Shown here piece after piece: positions 44,325-54,763 of a stretch of 64,000 nt of DNA. Made by a program: the position numbers and the translations under genes. Under the pieces are notes generated by a model that searched no databases, was not told the DNA's origin, and saw nothing but the letters and a program-made list of their open reading frames with translations. The stretch spans positions 73,938,383 through 74,002,382 of the forward strand of contig JAKGHH010000002.1 of assembly GCA_022828595.1 (NCBI GenBank), read 5' to 3'. Positions within the stretch are counted from its first letter, which is position 1; every line of letters starts with the position of its first letter. The stretch comes from Nelumbo lutea. Its lineage: Eukaryota > Streptophyta > Magnoliopsida > Proteales > Nelumbonaceae.

Positions 44325-47300
44325 TATAAAATATATTTTGCAAAACAAATATCAACGATTGAAATTGGCTACCAGAAGTCTTGGTTTCCATCAGAGAGAG
44401 TGCATCCTCGATCATTACCTTTGTCCGACAAAGGGGCTGATCCTGTCACTATGATCACCCACTCAGATGATTTCTCAGACTGTCCCAACATACCCAGGTT
44501 TTGACCCCGCTAAGGATCTCACTGATTGACATATCAAAGATAATCCAATCCGACACCTAATACAGTGTCATAATCGAGTCTAGGGGTCAGGTGTAACTTT
44601 CTAGTTTTGCCCATCAATCTCCAAGGTCTAGGGCAATGCTGAAAATCTTGTCTGGTTCAAAGATTCAATTCATCCTACACTGCATGTACCTCGGGTCTCA
44701 CCCTGGTGGCAAAGACAGGCCACCCCAACCGATTTGGCGGCACATCAGTGTAAGCCTTGTCATGATAGGTCTCCCCAGAACGACCCACTGGCTGTGAACG
44801 TTCTAAACCAACACAAGTTTTGTAAGTGTCCGGTTTAACGTTATTACACAGAAACATACTACAGGAACATGAATCAAATATGTACTTTATTCATTTACAA
44901 TAAATGTCATAAGTACATCAAACTGATTGGAGCTAAGGGCATACAAAACTATCTAACAAATATACCCATATTTGAATTTAACCCACTTTGTTTGTAATTA
45001 AGGCCTTAGAGGTCTAAATTGGCCCAGGTTAGGTCAATTAAGATCAATCCTATCCCAACCCGAGGTTGGGTTTTGAAACCCTATGCCTAATCAAAACTTA
45101 AACCCCTCAACCTAATCCAATCTAACCCAACTGAACTCAATGGTGAATTCAGATTGGATTAGTCTTAGGTTGTAAAAGAATGGTAGGATCCATCGTATGG
45201 ACGCCACAAAGGTTGCGGAATGGGTGGGCAAATTTCAAAATTTTCTTATCTTTCTTCTAATTGGGAATCACATTCCCTTATTTTAGAATCAAATATTCAA
45301 GGATCTATTCGAACCAAACTAGACCAGATCTGAACCAAAGATAAGGGGAAGGGTTATACCTGATACGGAGAATCAAAATCTCCCAACATCAGTGTTCACG
45401 TCCAAAGAAAGATCCAAGATCTACTCCCGCTGGCTGAAGATGGCACAGCGATTGTGGTGTAGAACCAACAGTGTACGTCTCACGTACCGAACTCTTCACA
45501 AGAACTCGTTGGAGGCTTAGAGCACCGAACCAAATCAGCCTTTCAGTAAAGACTAATATCAAGAACATATTTCTTGATTTTCCCTTCAATGGAGTTCGAA
45601 CTATGCAGCAAGGTGGCGGCGATTAGAGGAGATCCCTAAGGTTGAAAAAGGTGTGAATGTTGTTTTCAGCTTAGGGGAGGTGAGATCCTATTTCAGATTG
45701 CAGAGAGTGTAATTGCAAAACCCTATGTCGAATTCTTGTAATTCTCTGTTAGGGTTTTCTCTCCTTTCTTAGTGATTAAGAAACCTCCTAATCCCATTAG
45801 GAGTTATCCCAATCCAAATATGTATTTTGATAAGAGATAATCTTAATCCTATATGCAAATTAGATAAGCCCATTCCCGATCTCATAAGGAGGTTAATCCT
45901 ATCTATAGATTCACCCCCTTAAGTGGGTGATCATATCAACCTAATTCGAAATGGGCTTTTAGGCCCAATAAGTAATTAGTGCTCAATAAGTTTCCAAACT
46001 GCTGCCCAGTTGGGCTTCTTTATATGGCATGGGACCCAAGCATTGATCTCCACATCAGCCACATGGGTTCGGCCCAGCCTTTGTTACAAGGCTTAGCCAA
46101 ACTCTTTAGAAAACCTAGTGAACCCCTTGAGCCCATCACATGGACCCTATGGGCCCAACACTTACGCTAAGTTGTCTCTGGGCCAAGCCATCTTATAAAA
46201 ACCTAGGGGATTGTGGGCAGATGCAAGATTTTCCCATCAGGTATTATCCTAAATGGCCTTACACTTAACCTCTCAGCCCATAATGATCAAGCACTGCCCG
46301 ACAAGAGAGGACCTCTCCCTCGGCTGTAAGAAGCAGTGCTGCATTCTCTACTCACATGGATCTTAGGAATTAAAACCATTTGCAAACATTTTGAAACCGT
46401 ACATAAATATATATCATATATATAAAATTTTCAAAACAAAATTCTAACGATTGAAATCAACTACCGGCAGTTTGGTTTCCATCAGAGAGAGTGCATCCCC
46501 GATCATTACCTTTGTCCGACAAAGGGGTTGATCCCGTCACTATGATCACCCACTCAGATGAATTCTCAGACAGTCCCAACATACCCAGGTTTTGACCCCG
46601 GCTAAGGATCTCACTGATTGGCATATCAAAGACAGCCCAATCCGACATCTAGCGTAGCACCATAATTGGGTCTTGGGGTTAGGTGTAACTTTCCAGTTTT
46701 GCCCATCAATCTCCAAGGTCCAGGGCAATACTGAAAATTTGGTCCGATTCAAGGGTTCAAGTAATCCTACACTGCGTGTGCCTTGGGTCTCACCCTGGCG
46801 GCTGGGACAAGTCACCCCAACAGTTGGCAGCACACCAGTGTCAGCCTTGGCAGGATAAATCTCCCCAAACTTATCCAACGGCTGTGAACATTTAAAACTA
46901 ACACAAGTCTCATTAAGTGTCCAATTTTAGGGTCTCACACAAAAGCATACCACACAACATGAATCAAACATGTACTTTATTTATTTACATTAAATATCAA
47001 AAGCACATCAAAATTGATTGGAGCTAAGGGCATACAAAACTGTCTAACAGGTTGGACCCAGCCCAACCTTTTTCCATAAAATCTCTCAAATTCTTTTAGG
47101 TGATGTTTGGCATTGATGATGATTTCTCTTTGTTGATTATCCAGAAATGACCAATTTCTGGAATTAGTGATTTTTTAAAAATTGTTGTTTGGTATCATTT
47201 ATGCCATGTAAGCTGATTTTTGATAAATTGGCTTTTAGTCTGTTTGGTACTGATTTTCAAGGGTCGATTATTTTTGTATTATCAAAGTTATTATTCAATT

Positions 47301-48149
47301 TCATATCATCCTCAGAAAATCGGAATTAATTAAAAATAAGGAAATCACCAAAAAAAGGTGATCCCTGAAAGGGACTGATTTCAATGATCGAATTTTTGGC
47401 TGAGTTCTAGGAAATCATCATCTATGCCAAACATCATCTTATTGATGACTAACCTCCCCCCCCCCCTATACCACCTAATGATAGTACATGAAATGATGAG
47501 CCATCACCGTGAGATGTTCCCAATACACGACTAGGATGTGCTATCGGACGTTGTGAGGCACCTCCTTGTGGGGGTACTGATGTGAACTCCTTTCTTCCAA
47601 ATTTCTCTGATATTAACAAACTCCTCATTCTCTTCCATTTGTTTGAGAAATAAATGTAGGAAAAAGCTGGCCTTTTTTGCTGGAGCCATGAATTCACGGG
47701 TACGTAAAGAGGTTCTGAAAACATGGAAAGACGACTCTGAGATTTTTGTCAACTCTGGACGCCTCAAGACTCCATACTCGGATGCACTACTGGGGAGCAA
47801 GTTCTGCCTCCATCTCAAGGGCTTCGAAGTGAACACTGCACGTATAGGAGATGCCATGTTCTATGGTTGTGTTCCTGTGATTATTGCAGACTACTATGAT
47901 CTTCCCTTCACAGACATACTAGATTGGAATAGCTTCTCACTCGTTGTTCCCTCCTTGGATATTCCTTTGCTCAAGAGAATCCTTACTGGGATAAGCTCCG
48001 ACCAGTTTTCAGCATTACAAAGGAATGTAATAGCAGCGAGGCAGCATTTCAAATGGCACCCTTTTCCGGTAGACTATGATGCATTCCACATGGTGATGTA
48101 TGAGTTGTGGCTGCGACGAGGATCTATTAAGGTCCCTTTGCATGGATAG
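36492..48149 (+). CDS. Exostosin-family glycosyltransferase (GT47), plant Golgi type II membrane protein
   Basis: Three exons, 36492-36864, 37909-38473 and 47660-48149, join in phase with GT-AG borders and encode 475 residues, a usual length for the family. Residues about 24-45 (LIFIPTWLAFLTSLFIIVYI) form a signal anchor, and a His-rich stem follows (MHHHHHDH). The exostosin domain starts around FKIYVYPHRKDDPF and includes FITKDPSEADLFYMPFSIA, YPYWNRSGGADHFYVACHS and FAGAMNSRVRKE. The signature SGRLKTPYSDALLGSKFCLH and FEVNTARIGDAMFYGCVPV lie in exon 3. Plant GT47 proteins of this type build cell-wall polysaccharides or protein glycans in the Golgi, but I cannot assign the substrate. Intron 2 (38474-47659) is 9.2 kb and holds three solo LTRs. 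The exons show no stop or shift, so the gene looks intact. Confidence 0.9.
37412..37500. mobile_element. Miniature MITE fragment in GT47 intron 1
   Basis: CATGGTTTTGAAAACTGGACC and GATTTTCAAAACAATGAGCC are inverted, about 90 bp end to end. Same terminal style as 15022-15312. Confidence 0.5.
37555..37679. mobile_element. Tourist-like MITE in GT47 intron 1
   Basis: Body 37558-37676 with TAA on each side. Left end GGCTCAGTTTGAAAGGACTAC pairs with right end CTCCTTTCAAACTAAGCT. Relatives: 53032-53147 (complete), 48222-48307 and 52860-52915 (partial). Confidence 0.8.
38612..40698 (-). mobile_element. Solo LTR A in GT47 intron 2
   Basis: Body 38617-40693 (2077 bp). On the minus strand it begins TGTTAGACAATGTATGCCC and ends CTCATCCCTTCA, so it has TG...CA ends. 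GGATG flanks it on both sides (38612-38616, 40694-40698). There are no internal retroviral genes and no second LTR. It aligns along its length with the copies at 43080 and 45173, and is longer because of an internal tandem array (39818-40075). Confidence 0.85.
39818..40080 (+). repeat. Tandem triplication inside solo LTR A
   Basis: Three units start CAGTGCTGCACTCTCTACTC or close variants (about 39818, 39891, 39980). Each passes through CCCGGGAATTAAAAC and ends in a (TA)n tract, with a spacing of about 75-90 bp. Copies B and C carry a single unit. Confidence 0.85.
40699..41645 (+). repeat. Diverged tandem repeat with GTGCAAAT words
   Basis: Units beginning near 40694, 41011 and 41400 all open with GGATGAGGGTTATTT or GAGGGTTATTTG and pass through GTGCAAATTGAAGTAGGAAG. 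Period is about 320-390 bp. Solo LTR A inserted at the start of the first unit. Confidence 0.7.
41646..42107. mobile_element. Foldback MITE and flank in GT47 intron 2
   Basis: GACCGGATCTGCTCCTCACA (41872) pairs with TGTGAGGATCAGATCT (42020-42035). The inner arms CACATCCCATCGTGTATTGG and CCAATGCATGGTGGGATGTG also pair. Same family as 15800-15957. 41646-41870 has nothing recognised. Confidence 0.65.
42108..42405. mobile_element. Tourist-like MITE, GGAATTGGAATT family
   Basis: Body 42111-42402, flanked by TAA at 42108-42110 and 42403-42405. Left end GGCCCCATTTGGTTTGGGGG, right end AAATGGACC. The sense is the same as 23572-23859. Confidence 0.8.
42417..42967. mobile_element. Foldback element with long inverted repeats
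   Basis: The first ~130 bp (TTGTTGAAACTTCCTTTGAA onward, including GCAAGTAGACCC and GAGGCATAAAAAT) are inverted at 42830-42967 (ATTTTTATGCCTCC, GAGTCTACTTGC, CTTCAAGGAAGGTTTCAACA). In the loop, a ~74-bp unit with GAAGAGTTTGGGGTAA-like text is duplicated at about 42672 and 42746. No TSD was identified. Long arms with a short loop suggest a Mutator-like or foldback class. Confidence 0.68.
43075..44963 (-). mobile_element. Solo LTR B in GT47 intron 2
   Basis: Body 43080-44958 (1879 bp) with AATAT on both sides (43075-43079, 44959-44963). Same family and orientation as solo LTR A and C. Contains one (TA)n tract at 44283-44322. Confidence 0.85.
45168..47054 (-). mobile_element. Solo LTR C in GT47 intron 2
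   Basis: Body 45173-47049 (1877 bp) with GGTTG on both sides (45168-45172, 47050-47054). On the minus strand it starts TGTTAGACAGTTTTGTATGC. The 3' end has diverged most from copies A and B. Confidence 0.84.
47096..47441. mobile_element. Tourist-like MITE near the 3' end of GT47 intron 2
   Basis: Body 47099-47438 with TTA at 47096-47098 and 47439-47441. Left end GGTGATGTTTGGCATTGATG and right end CTATGCCAAACATCATC are inverted repeats. Confidence 0.82.
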
Positions 48150-48196
48150 GGTACCCTAAACTGCTATAAAGATAGGGTACCCTAAACTGCTGTAAA
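48145..48196 (+). repeat. 26-bp tandem duplication across the GT47 stop codon
   Basis: Units 48145-48170 and 48171-48196 both start GATAGGGTACCCTAAACTGC and differ at one base. The TAG stop (48147-48149) is in unit 1. Confidence 0.9.
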
Positions 48197-48221
48197 ATTT
48201 TGATTTGTATGATATGCTTAA

Positions 48222-48307
48222 TAGAGTGCAAAATCTTGTATTTTGTACTATTTTGTATTCATTTGCACTGTACATATTTGTATTTGTACTCCTTCCAAAC
48301 TGAACCT
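48222..48307. mobile_element. Partial Tourist-like MITE in the GT47 3' flank
   Basis: AGAGTGCAAAATCTTGTATT to CTCCTTCCAAACTGAACC corresponds to the inner and right parts of the 37558-37676 MITE. It may lie in the 3' UTR. Confidence 0.6.
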
Positions 48308-48385
48308 AAAAGAAGTTGCGACAAGAGCCTTGTGATAATATCAATTGGGCCAAGTGGTGGGTTAATCTTTATTAGATTTTATTAA

Positions 48386-48815
48386 GGGAAAATTTTCGAT
48401 TAGTACCCTGTACTTTGTGCCTAGAGTCACTTTAGACCCCCAAACTTTAAAATGCGACAATTCAGTACCCAAATTTTCAAAATGTAACAATCTACTACCT
48501 GTCATTAATCAGGAGTTAACATGTCGTTAAGTGACATTTGAAAATGACATAATTGAATAAAAGAGGCAAGGATTTGAAACTATTAATTTTTTTTTTTTGT
48601 CAATGTTTGGATAGTTGATAAAGAAAATGAGATGACACTCAAAAGGGCATTTATGTCTTTTTAAAATGTCACTTAACGACTGATTAACAGCTAGTTAGCG
48701 ACAAGCACTGAATTGTCACATTTTGAAAGTTCAGGTACTGAATTATCGCATTTTAAAGTTTGGGGACCAAAGTGACATTTAGATAGGAGTCTTGGGACAT
48801 TTCTAATAGGACCAA
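48386..48815. mobile_element. MITE with long inverted repeats, TTTAAAATGCGACAATT family
   Basis: Left arm CTAGAGTCACTTTAGACCCC...AAACTTTAAAATGCGACAAT and right arm ATTATCGCATTTTAAAGTTT...GACCAAAGTGACATTTAGAT are inverted over about 150 bp. A half element of the same kind lies at 57485-57612. Confidence 0.7.
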
Positions 48816-49499
48816 TCTATCCATCTTAGCATTATTCTTGATCGAGTAACGTGTGATCTAATAAATTAAAAAAACAAAAATCTAGAAGGGATTAATGAGA
48901 GGCAGATTTGCTTTTTTATTAAGTTAAATTAAAAAGTATATGTATTTTTTATTGATTTTAATTAAATTACATTTTTATTAATTTTTACCAATTTTAACTA
49001 ATAAAATACTTTTTGCTTATGTTAGCAATTGTTTGCTGTTTTTAATTATGTTAATTTTTTATTAATTACGTAAATTTTAATTAAAACAAATTAATTTTAC
49101 TAATTTTAGAGTAAGTTAATAAAACTAAGTATTATTTAATTTATTTTAATTAATAAGTTAATTGAGTAAAGTAAGTTCTTGATTTTTAATTTTCCCTTAT
49201 TTGCATTTTTCTATTAATTTTTCATTTTTAATATTTTATCAAAGAATATTACTTTTAATCTATTAAACAATATTTGTTATTTTTAGTGAATCTATTTTTC
49301 TTATTTTATTAAGTTACTAATTTTTTGTTACTTTCTGATTTTTTAGAAAAAATGTCCTTATTTTATCACTTTTTTCCAATTAATTAACAAAGTTGTTAAT
49401 AATTTTGTTTCTGTTATCTTCCCTTACTTTTCTGTTTTTTTTTTCTTACATTTTCTAACTAATAAAATTATTTTTAGTGACATCTCTTATTTACTCTTT
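48816..49499. other. Very AT-rich spacer
   Basis: Long runs of TTAATTTTA-type sequence. No gene, array or element delimited. Confidence 0.4.
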
Positions 49500-49640
49500 T
49501 TATTTTCAAAGTTGCATAACCGGTTGAACCGATCAAACTAGATCAGTCTAGCTCAATAAGAATTGATAATTGAAGCTAGCAGGTTAGACGGTTTTTAGGT
49601 ATTCAAATAACAAACCCATGAACTTGATGTTCTTGATATG
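49500..49640. mobile_element. Decayed MITE fragment
   Basis: AACCGGTTGAACCGATCAAA and CTAGCAGGTTAGACGGTTTTT keep the GGTTNAACCGG style seen at 22953-23447. Ends unclear. Confidence 0.4.
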
Positions 49641-49914
49641 TCGCGATTTTTAGGCCTGGTTCATTTGTCCTTGTTTCTTTTTCTCCTAGGAAATTAGGAA
49701 ATTATAGGCAAAGATGGGGAAGCAACTTAATCAATTTGATCTACCACTCAATACTTGAATAACATAATTGTGCCGCGATAGTATTTTTAATATTAATTTT
49801 CAAGACATATTTTCTAAAAATTTATATAGCAGATTTGATAGACTGAACTAGATCAATCATAGGGATGGAAATTTTCTCCATTGAACCGATTTCTTGCCCC
49901 ACCCTAAATAGGGT

Positions 49915-50430
49915 GGATTTTCCCTAGGAATGGCAATGGGACGAGCTTGGGGTGGGGCACCTCATCCCCCATCCCTACTTCATAGCCAAAATCCCCTACT
50001 CTATCCCCAAGATCGTCTTGCCTTGTCCCTGGTGGATGGCAGGTTCAGGGTGAGACACCCCTCCTCTTGGAGACAAGGAATACCAAACTTTTCCTTGCCC
50101 CAAGGCAATCACTTAAAAATACATTAAAAATCTTGGGAGTGTTTTAGAAATGATATTATAAGAATTTGGGGGTACTTTAGAAACAAGATTATTGGATCCT
50201 AGGGTTTTGGAAATTTAAGAGAATTCCAGGGTAATTTAGAAATTAATATTAAACTTGGGGATGTTTTAATAATTTATCACCAAGTTTTGGGAATTATATG
50301 CAAACCTTGTCCTTGTCCCATTCCCGATTTGAGGTAAGGATATTTTCCTTGTCCCCCTTTAAGATCAAGGAAAACCTATCCCATTTAGGGTGGGGCAAGG
50401 CCCAGGTTTTATAGGGAAAGTTGCCATACA
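49915..50430. mobile_element. MITE with GGGGTGGGGC steps
   Basis: TCCCTAGGAATGGCAATGGG at the left and TATAGGGAAAGTTGCCATAC at the right are inverted. The interior has GGGTGGGGCAAGG / CTTGCCCCA pairs. Related pieces: 50890-51010, 55635-55775 and 58030-58130. Confidence 0.55.
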
Positions 50431-51360
50431 TAATTTTCCTTGATCTTATATAGAGATAGGGTGGGGACTGGGGTGAGCAATCAGTTTATTTGGTTAAAAA
50501 CCAAACCAACTAAACTGAAATTTAAAGGCCAAACTAAAAAATAAAAATCAAAACTAAATTACAGAAAAATTGAAATAATCGATACCAAATTTGGTTATTT
50601 CGGTTAAAACCAAATTCTCTCTATATAAATTATAACATTTATTATATTATATATTATATATAATAATAGAAAATTTGGTTAAATTGGTTAACCCAATTTC
50701 TAATTATAAAAGCCGAAACTAAATTGGTTAACACACATGTTCACAGTGGGTCCCCACAAACCATAGAATCAGGGAAATGTGAAAAATTGCCAATGTTAAT
50801 GATTAATCAGTGTGAACCCTTTTTGTCTTTTGAAACCATCAAAATTATGTATTTTCTAAAACAAAAACTGATGTTGGTTGCCTCAAAGTAGGGAAAATTT
50901 GGAGATTCCCTAACGGTGCCCTACCCCAACCTACCCTGCCATTGGGGATGGGGTAGGGGATTTTATATACAAGGAAGGGATGGGGAGGGGGTGCTCCGCC
51001 CCATTTGCATTCTTAAATCAATCAAAATCTGTTCAAATTGTTAGCTAAAAATTTATGTTTTCTTGACTTATCTTCTTGTTATAGTTTTTGCCAGATTTCA
51101 ACATCAATACAAATAGTGATGTGCGGGGCCCAAACATGCCATAGAGAGACGGAGAGAGAGGTTTTATAATGATAATATTAAAATATTATTTATAATTATA
51201 AAAAGTTTTTTTAATTAATTATTAAATTTTATTAATTTACTTTTATTATTTGTCTTATTATATTATCTATTTTTTCTCTTGTTAATTAGTATTTTAGATA
51301 TTTTTACTCATATATATTATTTTAATATTTATTTTAAAAAAAGTCTTAATTTAAACATTA
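50431..51360. other. Spacer with decayed repeats
   Basis: 50460-50740 holds A/T-rich GGTTAAAACCAAA steps, probably another decayed MITE. 50890-51010 is a GGGGATGGGG fragment. No gene recognised. Confidence 0.4.
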
Positions 51361-51515
51361 ATATATATATATATATAATATATATATATATATAATACCA
51401 ATCTTACTAAACAAAGTAAAATAAGATCAAAGAATTAGGACAACTATATATATATATATATATAACACCAATCTTACTAAACAAAGTAAAGTAAGATCAA
51501 AGAATTAGCACAACT

Positions 51516-51554
<39 letters not shown>
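51361..51554 (+). repeat. (TA)n tracts separating a duplicated ~70-bp unit
   Basis: Three TA tracts (about 51361-51395, 51447-51464, 51519-51554) bracket two near-identical units with CCAATCTTACTAAACAAAGT and GATCAAAGAATTAG. Confidence 0.88.
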
Positions 51555-51556
<2 letters not shown>

Positions 51557-51748
51557 CCTACTCTCATACAAATTAGTGGTATGAGCGACGTTTCAGCGCT
51601 TTTTCAAAACGTGCTTATTAAAAGGCCCAAAATTTGGACTTCCTCAAACAGGCTTAATTCTCTTGAAAAAGCATATTGGGGCCTTTCTACCAAACGCCCG
51701 TAAGTGATTTTTTGTAGCTTTTGAAATCTTTTAATCACTTTTTCCAAA

Positions 51749-52626
51749 TTGGACGGATTTGGTCCAACCCAATCCAATCTAATATGAGTCCACTTTATAA
51801 ATGGATTGAACCTAATCCAATACAAACCAAATCCAATCCAATTCATTTAAATGTAAATGGATTGGATTGGATCCAATCTAAACCGAATGAAATATAAACA
51901 CTTTTCTAAAAGTATTTTGATATAAATATTTTCATAAAAGTGCTTTTACAAAAGCATTTTATTGAAAGTACTTTGGCAAAAAGTACTTCCATAGACTTAT
52001 AAAAGTACTTTTGTAGAAGTGCTTTGTAAAAGTACTTTCATATAAGTGTTTTTATAAAAGTGCTTTTATAAAAGTATTTCTATAAAAGTTTTTTTGTAAA
52101 ACTACTTCCATAAAAGTTATTTTGTAAAAGTGATTTCATAAACGTGTTTTCTATAAAAGTTTTTTTGTAAAACTACTTCCGTAAAAGTTATTTTGTAAAA
52201 GTGATTTCATAAAAGTGTTTTTGTGTAAAAGTACTTTTGTAAAGATGCTTTTATTAAAGTGATTTTGTAAAACTGCTTTTATAAAACTACTTTTATAAAA
52301 CTACTTCTGTAAAAGTGCTTTCATAAAAGTAGTTTTGTAAAAATGCTTTCGTAAAAGTATTTTTATAAAAGTGTTTCCGTAAAAGTACTTTCATAAAAGT
52401 GATTGTATGCTGTTTAGTTTTGATTGATTTCAAATTGGACAAGGGTTTGGCCTCATGATCAGATTATTGGAAATTTGGTTTAGGTCTAATTCAAATCAAT
52501 AAGATCATGGACCAATTTATTTTGGATTGGCCTAATCCAATAATTATAATGGACCGTCCAAATTTGATTTGATAAGTTTTGGATAAGATTGAATCCAAAC
52601 CAAAACCAGTCAATTGACACCCTAAT
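51749..52626 (+). mobile_element. Compound repeat element, copy A, with 14-bp array
   Basis: The left flank has TTGGACGGATTTGGTCCAAC and repeated TCCAATCCAA. A tandem array (about 51893-52404) of a 14-bp unit approximating AAAAGTGCTTTTAT follows. Then come 220 bp ending CAGTCAATTGACACCCTAA. Copy B (53856-54763) is its reverse complement in all three parts. The termini resemble the short MITE at 5557-5955. No coding capacity. Confidence 0.8.
51893..52404 (+). repeat. 14-bp quasi-palindromic tandem array, copy A
   Basis: Unit consensus AAAAGTGCTTTTAT, with variants at the centre (GTAC, GTGC, GTGA, CTAC). About 36 units fit in 512 bp. Each unit is nearly its own reverse complement. Confidence 0.85.
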
Positions 52627-53028
52627 TCTAGGGTAGAGGTGGCATCTTGTCCAATCACAAAGCTAGATTCTAATTGGGTTTGGCTCGTTTGAGAAGTCAG
52701 AAACACTTTAGTTGGGCTTTTGTTTCAATGAGCTTTACTTATATAATATCCTTTCGTTGTAATTATTCATAAAATCTTGTTTGATGCATTTTGTTCCTTT
52801 TTAAATTTTATGACCATGGTACACTCTTGCAATGGTTACCGCATCGATGTTTACAAATACATACAAGGTTTTGCACTCTATATATTTGTATTTTTACTTT
52901 TTCCAAATTAACCACATATTTGACAAGTTGACTGTAATGTATTTTACCCATTATATGTGCATATATCATATATGTTTTTTAGATGTTGTTCATTATGTCC
53001 ATTTGAAAATATTTCTCGAGACATAGGC
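52627..53028. other. Spacer between elements
   Basis: No gene. 52860-52915 (GGTTTTGCACTC to TTTTTCCAAATTAA) is a partial relative of the 37558 MITE. Confidence 0.4.
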
Positions 53029-53150
53029 TCAATTTGGAAGAGGTACAAATACAAATATGTAGAGTACTAAACCTTGTATTTTGTATATTATTTTTTATTC
53101 ATTTGCACTTACATATTTGTATTTATACTCCTTCTAAGCTGAGCCATACA
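53029..53150. mobile_element. Tourist-like MITE
   Basis: Body 53032-53147, flanked by ATA on both sides. GGCTCAATTTGGAAGAGGTA pairs with CTCCTTCTAAGCTGAGCC. Same family as 37558-37676. Confidence 0.72.
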
Positions 53151-53294
53151 TTTTGGGTTTGCTCCTTAATAAAAGACAATTTTTATATCATTAAAAACAA
53201 AGTTTGTTAATGTATTATCAATGAGATAAGACAAATTAAAATGTATCATCATGTGAATAAAAAATCCAATATTGAATTAATCTACAATTGTCCC

Positions 53295-53298
<4 letters not shown>

Positions 53299-53331
<33 letters not shown>
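53299..53331 (+). repeat. (TA)n microsatellite
   Basis: Uninterrupted TA dinucleotides from about 53300 to 53330. Confidence 0.9.
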
Positions 53332-53335
<4 letters not shown>

Positions 53336-53850
53336 TGGGTTATGGTTGACTTGGCCCTAAGTGCCACATGTCATTTCTAAGTCTGCCTTAGCACTTCGGC
53401 CACGTCGGCACCACGTTATTGGATGAGCATGACTAAGATAGGAGAGCCTCATGCGGATAAGGAGGATAGCTCTGTCGAGGATTAGGTCTTATTCCAAAGA
53501 CCTCAGTGGACAACCTCATCCCGATAAACCAGAAGCCTCATTTGAACAGGACATGGATCTTCGGTTATAAGTAGGTAATCTTCGCTCAAGGTAAGAGACT
53601 TTTTACTCTTTAACACCCACTGTTATTTTGTTTGGACCAACATTGCTCTCAACTGCTCAGCCCGACCACCCACTGTTCTCAACTAACTTGAGCGTTTGAG
53701 TACCTACCCAGGGAATCATCCCTCGGGACTCTGATCTTTTTCTTGGTTTCAGATCTTGTTGTGCAGGTTTGTCCTTCCACCTCGGCCTCTTCTAATTGGT
53801 AGGACAATCTGACTGCACCCTTGGTTTGGAACAGCTCGGATCAGGCAACA
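53332..53850 (+). mobile_element. Possible solo LTR
   Basis: Starts TGTTTGGGTTATGG right after the TA tract and ends ATCAGGCAACA (TG...CA). It holds a TATAAGTAGG promoter-like motif at about 53566. No matching 5-bp flanks are seen, but the TA-tract context blurs them. A related decayed piece is at about 54845-55230. Confidence 0.45.
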
Positions 53851-53855
53851 TCATA

Positions 53856-54763
53856 TAGGGGTGTCAATCGACTGGTTTTGGTTTGGATCCAATATGATCC
53901 AAACCTTATCAAATCGAATTTGGACAGTCTATTATAATTATTGGATTGGGCCAATCCCAAATAAATTGGTCCATATTCTTATTGATTTGAGTTAGACCTA
54001 AACCAAATTTCCAATAATCCGATCATGAGGCCAAACCCTTGTCCAATTTGAAATCAATCGAAACTGAAAACAACATTAAATCACTTTTATGAAAGTACTT
54101 TTATGAAAGCACTTTTACGAAAACATTTTTATAAAAGAACTTTTATAAAAGTAATTTTATTAAAAGTATTTTTACGAAAGCACTTTTATAAAAATACCTT
54201 TATGAAAGCACTTTTACAGAAGTAGTTTTGTAAAAGCACTTTTACAAAATCACTTTAATAAAAGCACTTTTACAAACAAAAGTGCTTTTACGAAAGCACT
54301 TTTACAAATTAACTTTACGGAAGTACTTTTACGAAAAAAATTTATAGAAGTACTTTATAAAAGCACTTTTAGAAAATCACTTTTATGAAAGCACTTTTAT
54401 AAAGGCACTTTTATAAAGACACATACAAGAGTACTTTTAGATTGTAAAAGCACTTCTACAAAAGTACTTTTATAAAAGTCTGGAAGTACTTTTTATCGAA
54501 GTACTTTCAATAAAGTGCTTTTGTAAAAGCACTTTTATGAATATTTTTATCAAAGTACTTATACAAAAGTGTTTTTCAATGCTAAATGTGTTTTTATATA
54601 ATTTTTTATATTTCATTCGGTTTAGATTGGATCCAATCCAATCCATTTACATTTTAATGGATTGGATTGGATTTGGATCGGATTGGATGGATTGGATTGA
54701 GTCCAATCCGATCCAATCCAATGTAAGTGGACTCACATTGGATTGGATCGGGTTGAACCAAAT
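53856..54763 (-). mobile_element. Compound repeat element, copy B, with 14-bp array
   Basis: Begins TAGGGGTGTCAATCGACTGG and continues as the reverse complement of copy A's right part. A 14-bp array follows (about 54078-54580), then repeated GGATTGGATT text ending GGTTGAACCAAAT. The two copies are 1.23 kb apart in opposite orientation. Confidence 0.8.
54078..54580 (-). repeat. 14-bp quasi-palindromic tandem array, copy B
   Basis: Same unit as at 51893-52404 but read from the other strand (ATAAAAGCACTTTT). Slightly better conserved GCACTTTTA centres. Confidence 0.83.

Noticed and set aside
51893..52404. CRISPR-like array
   Set aside because: Units are contiguous 14-mers without unique spacers. 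The genome is a plant's.
53327..53855. TSD for the possible solo LTR at 53332
   Set aside because: ATATT and TCATA do not match. The TA tract prevents a reliable call, so the LTR assignment was kept at low confidence.
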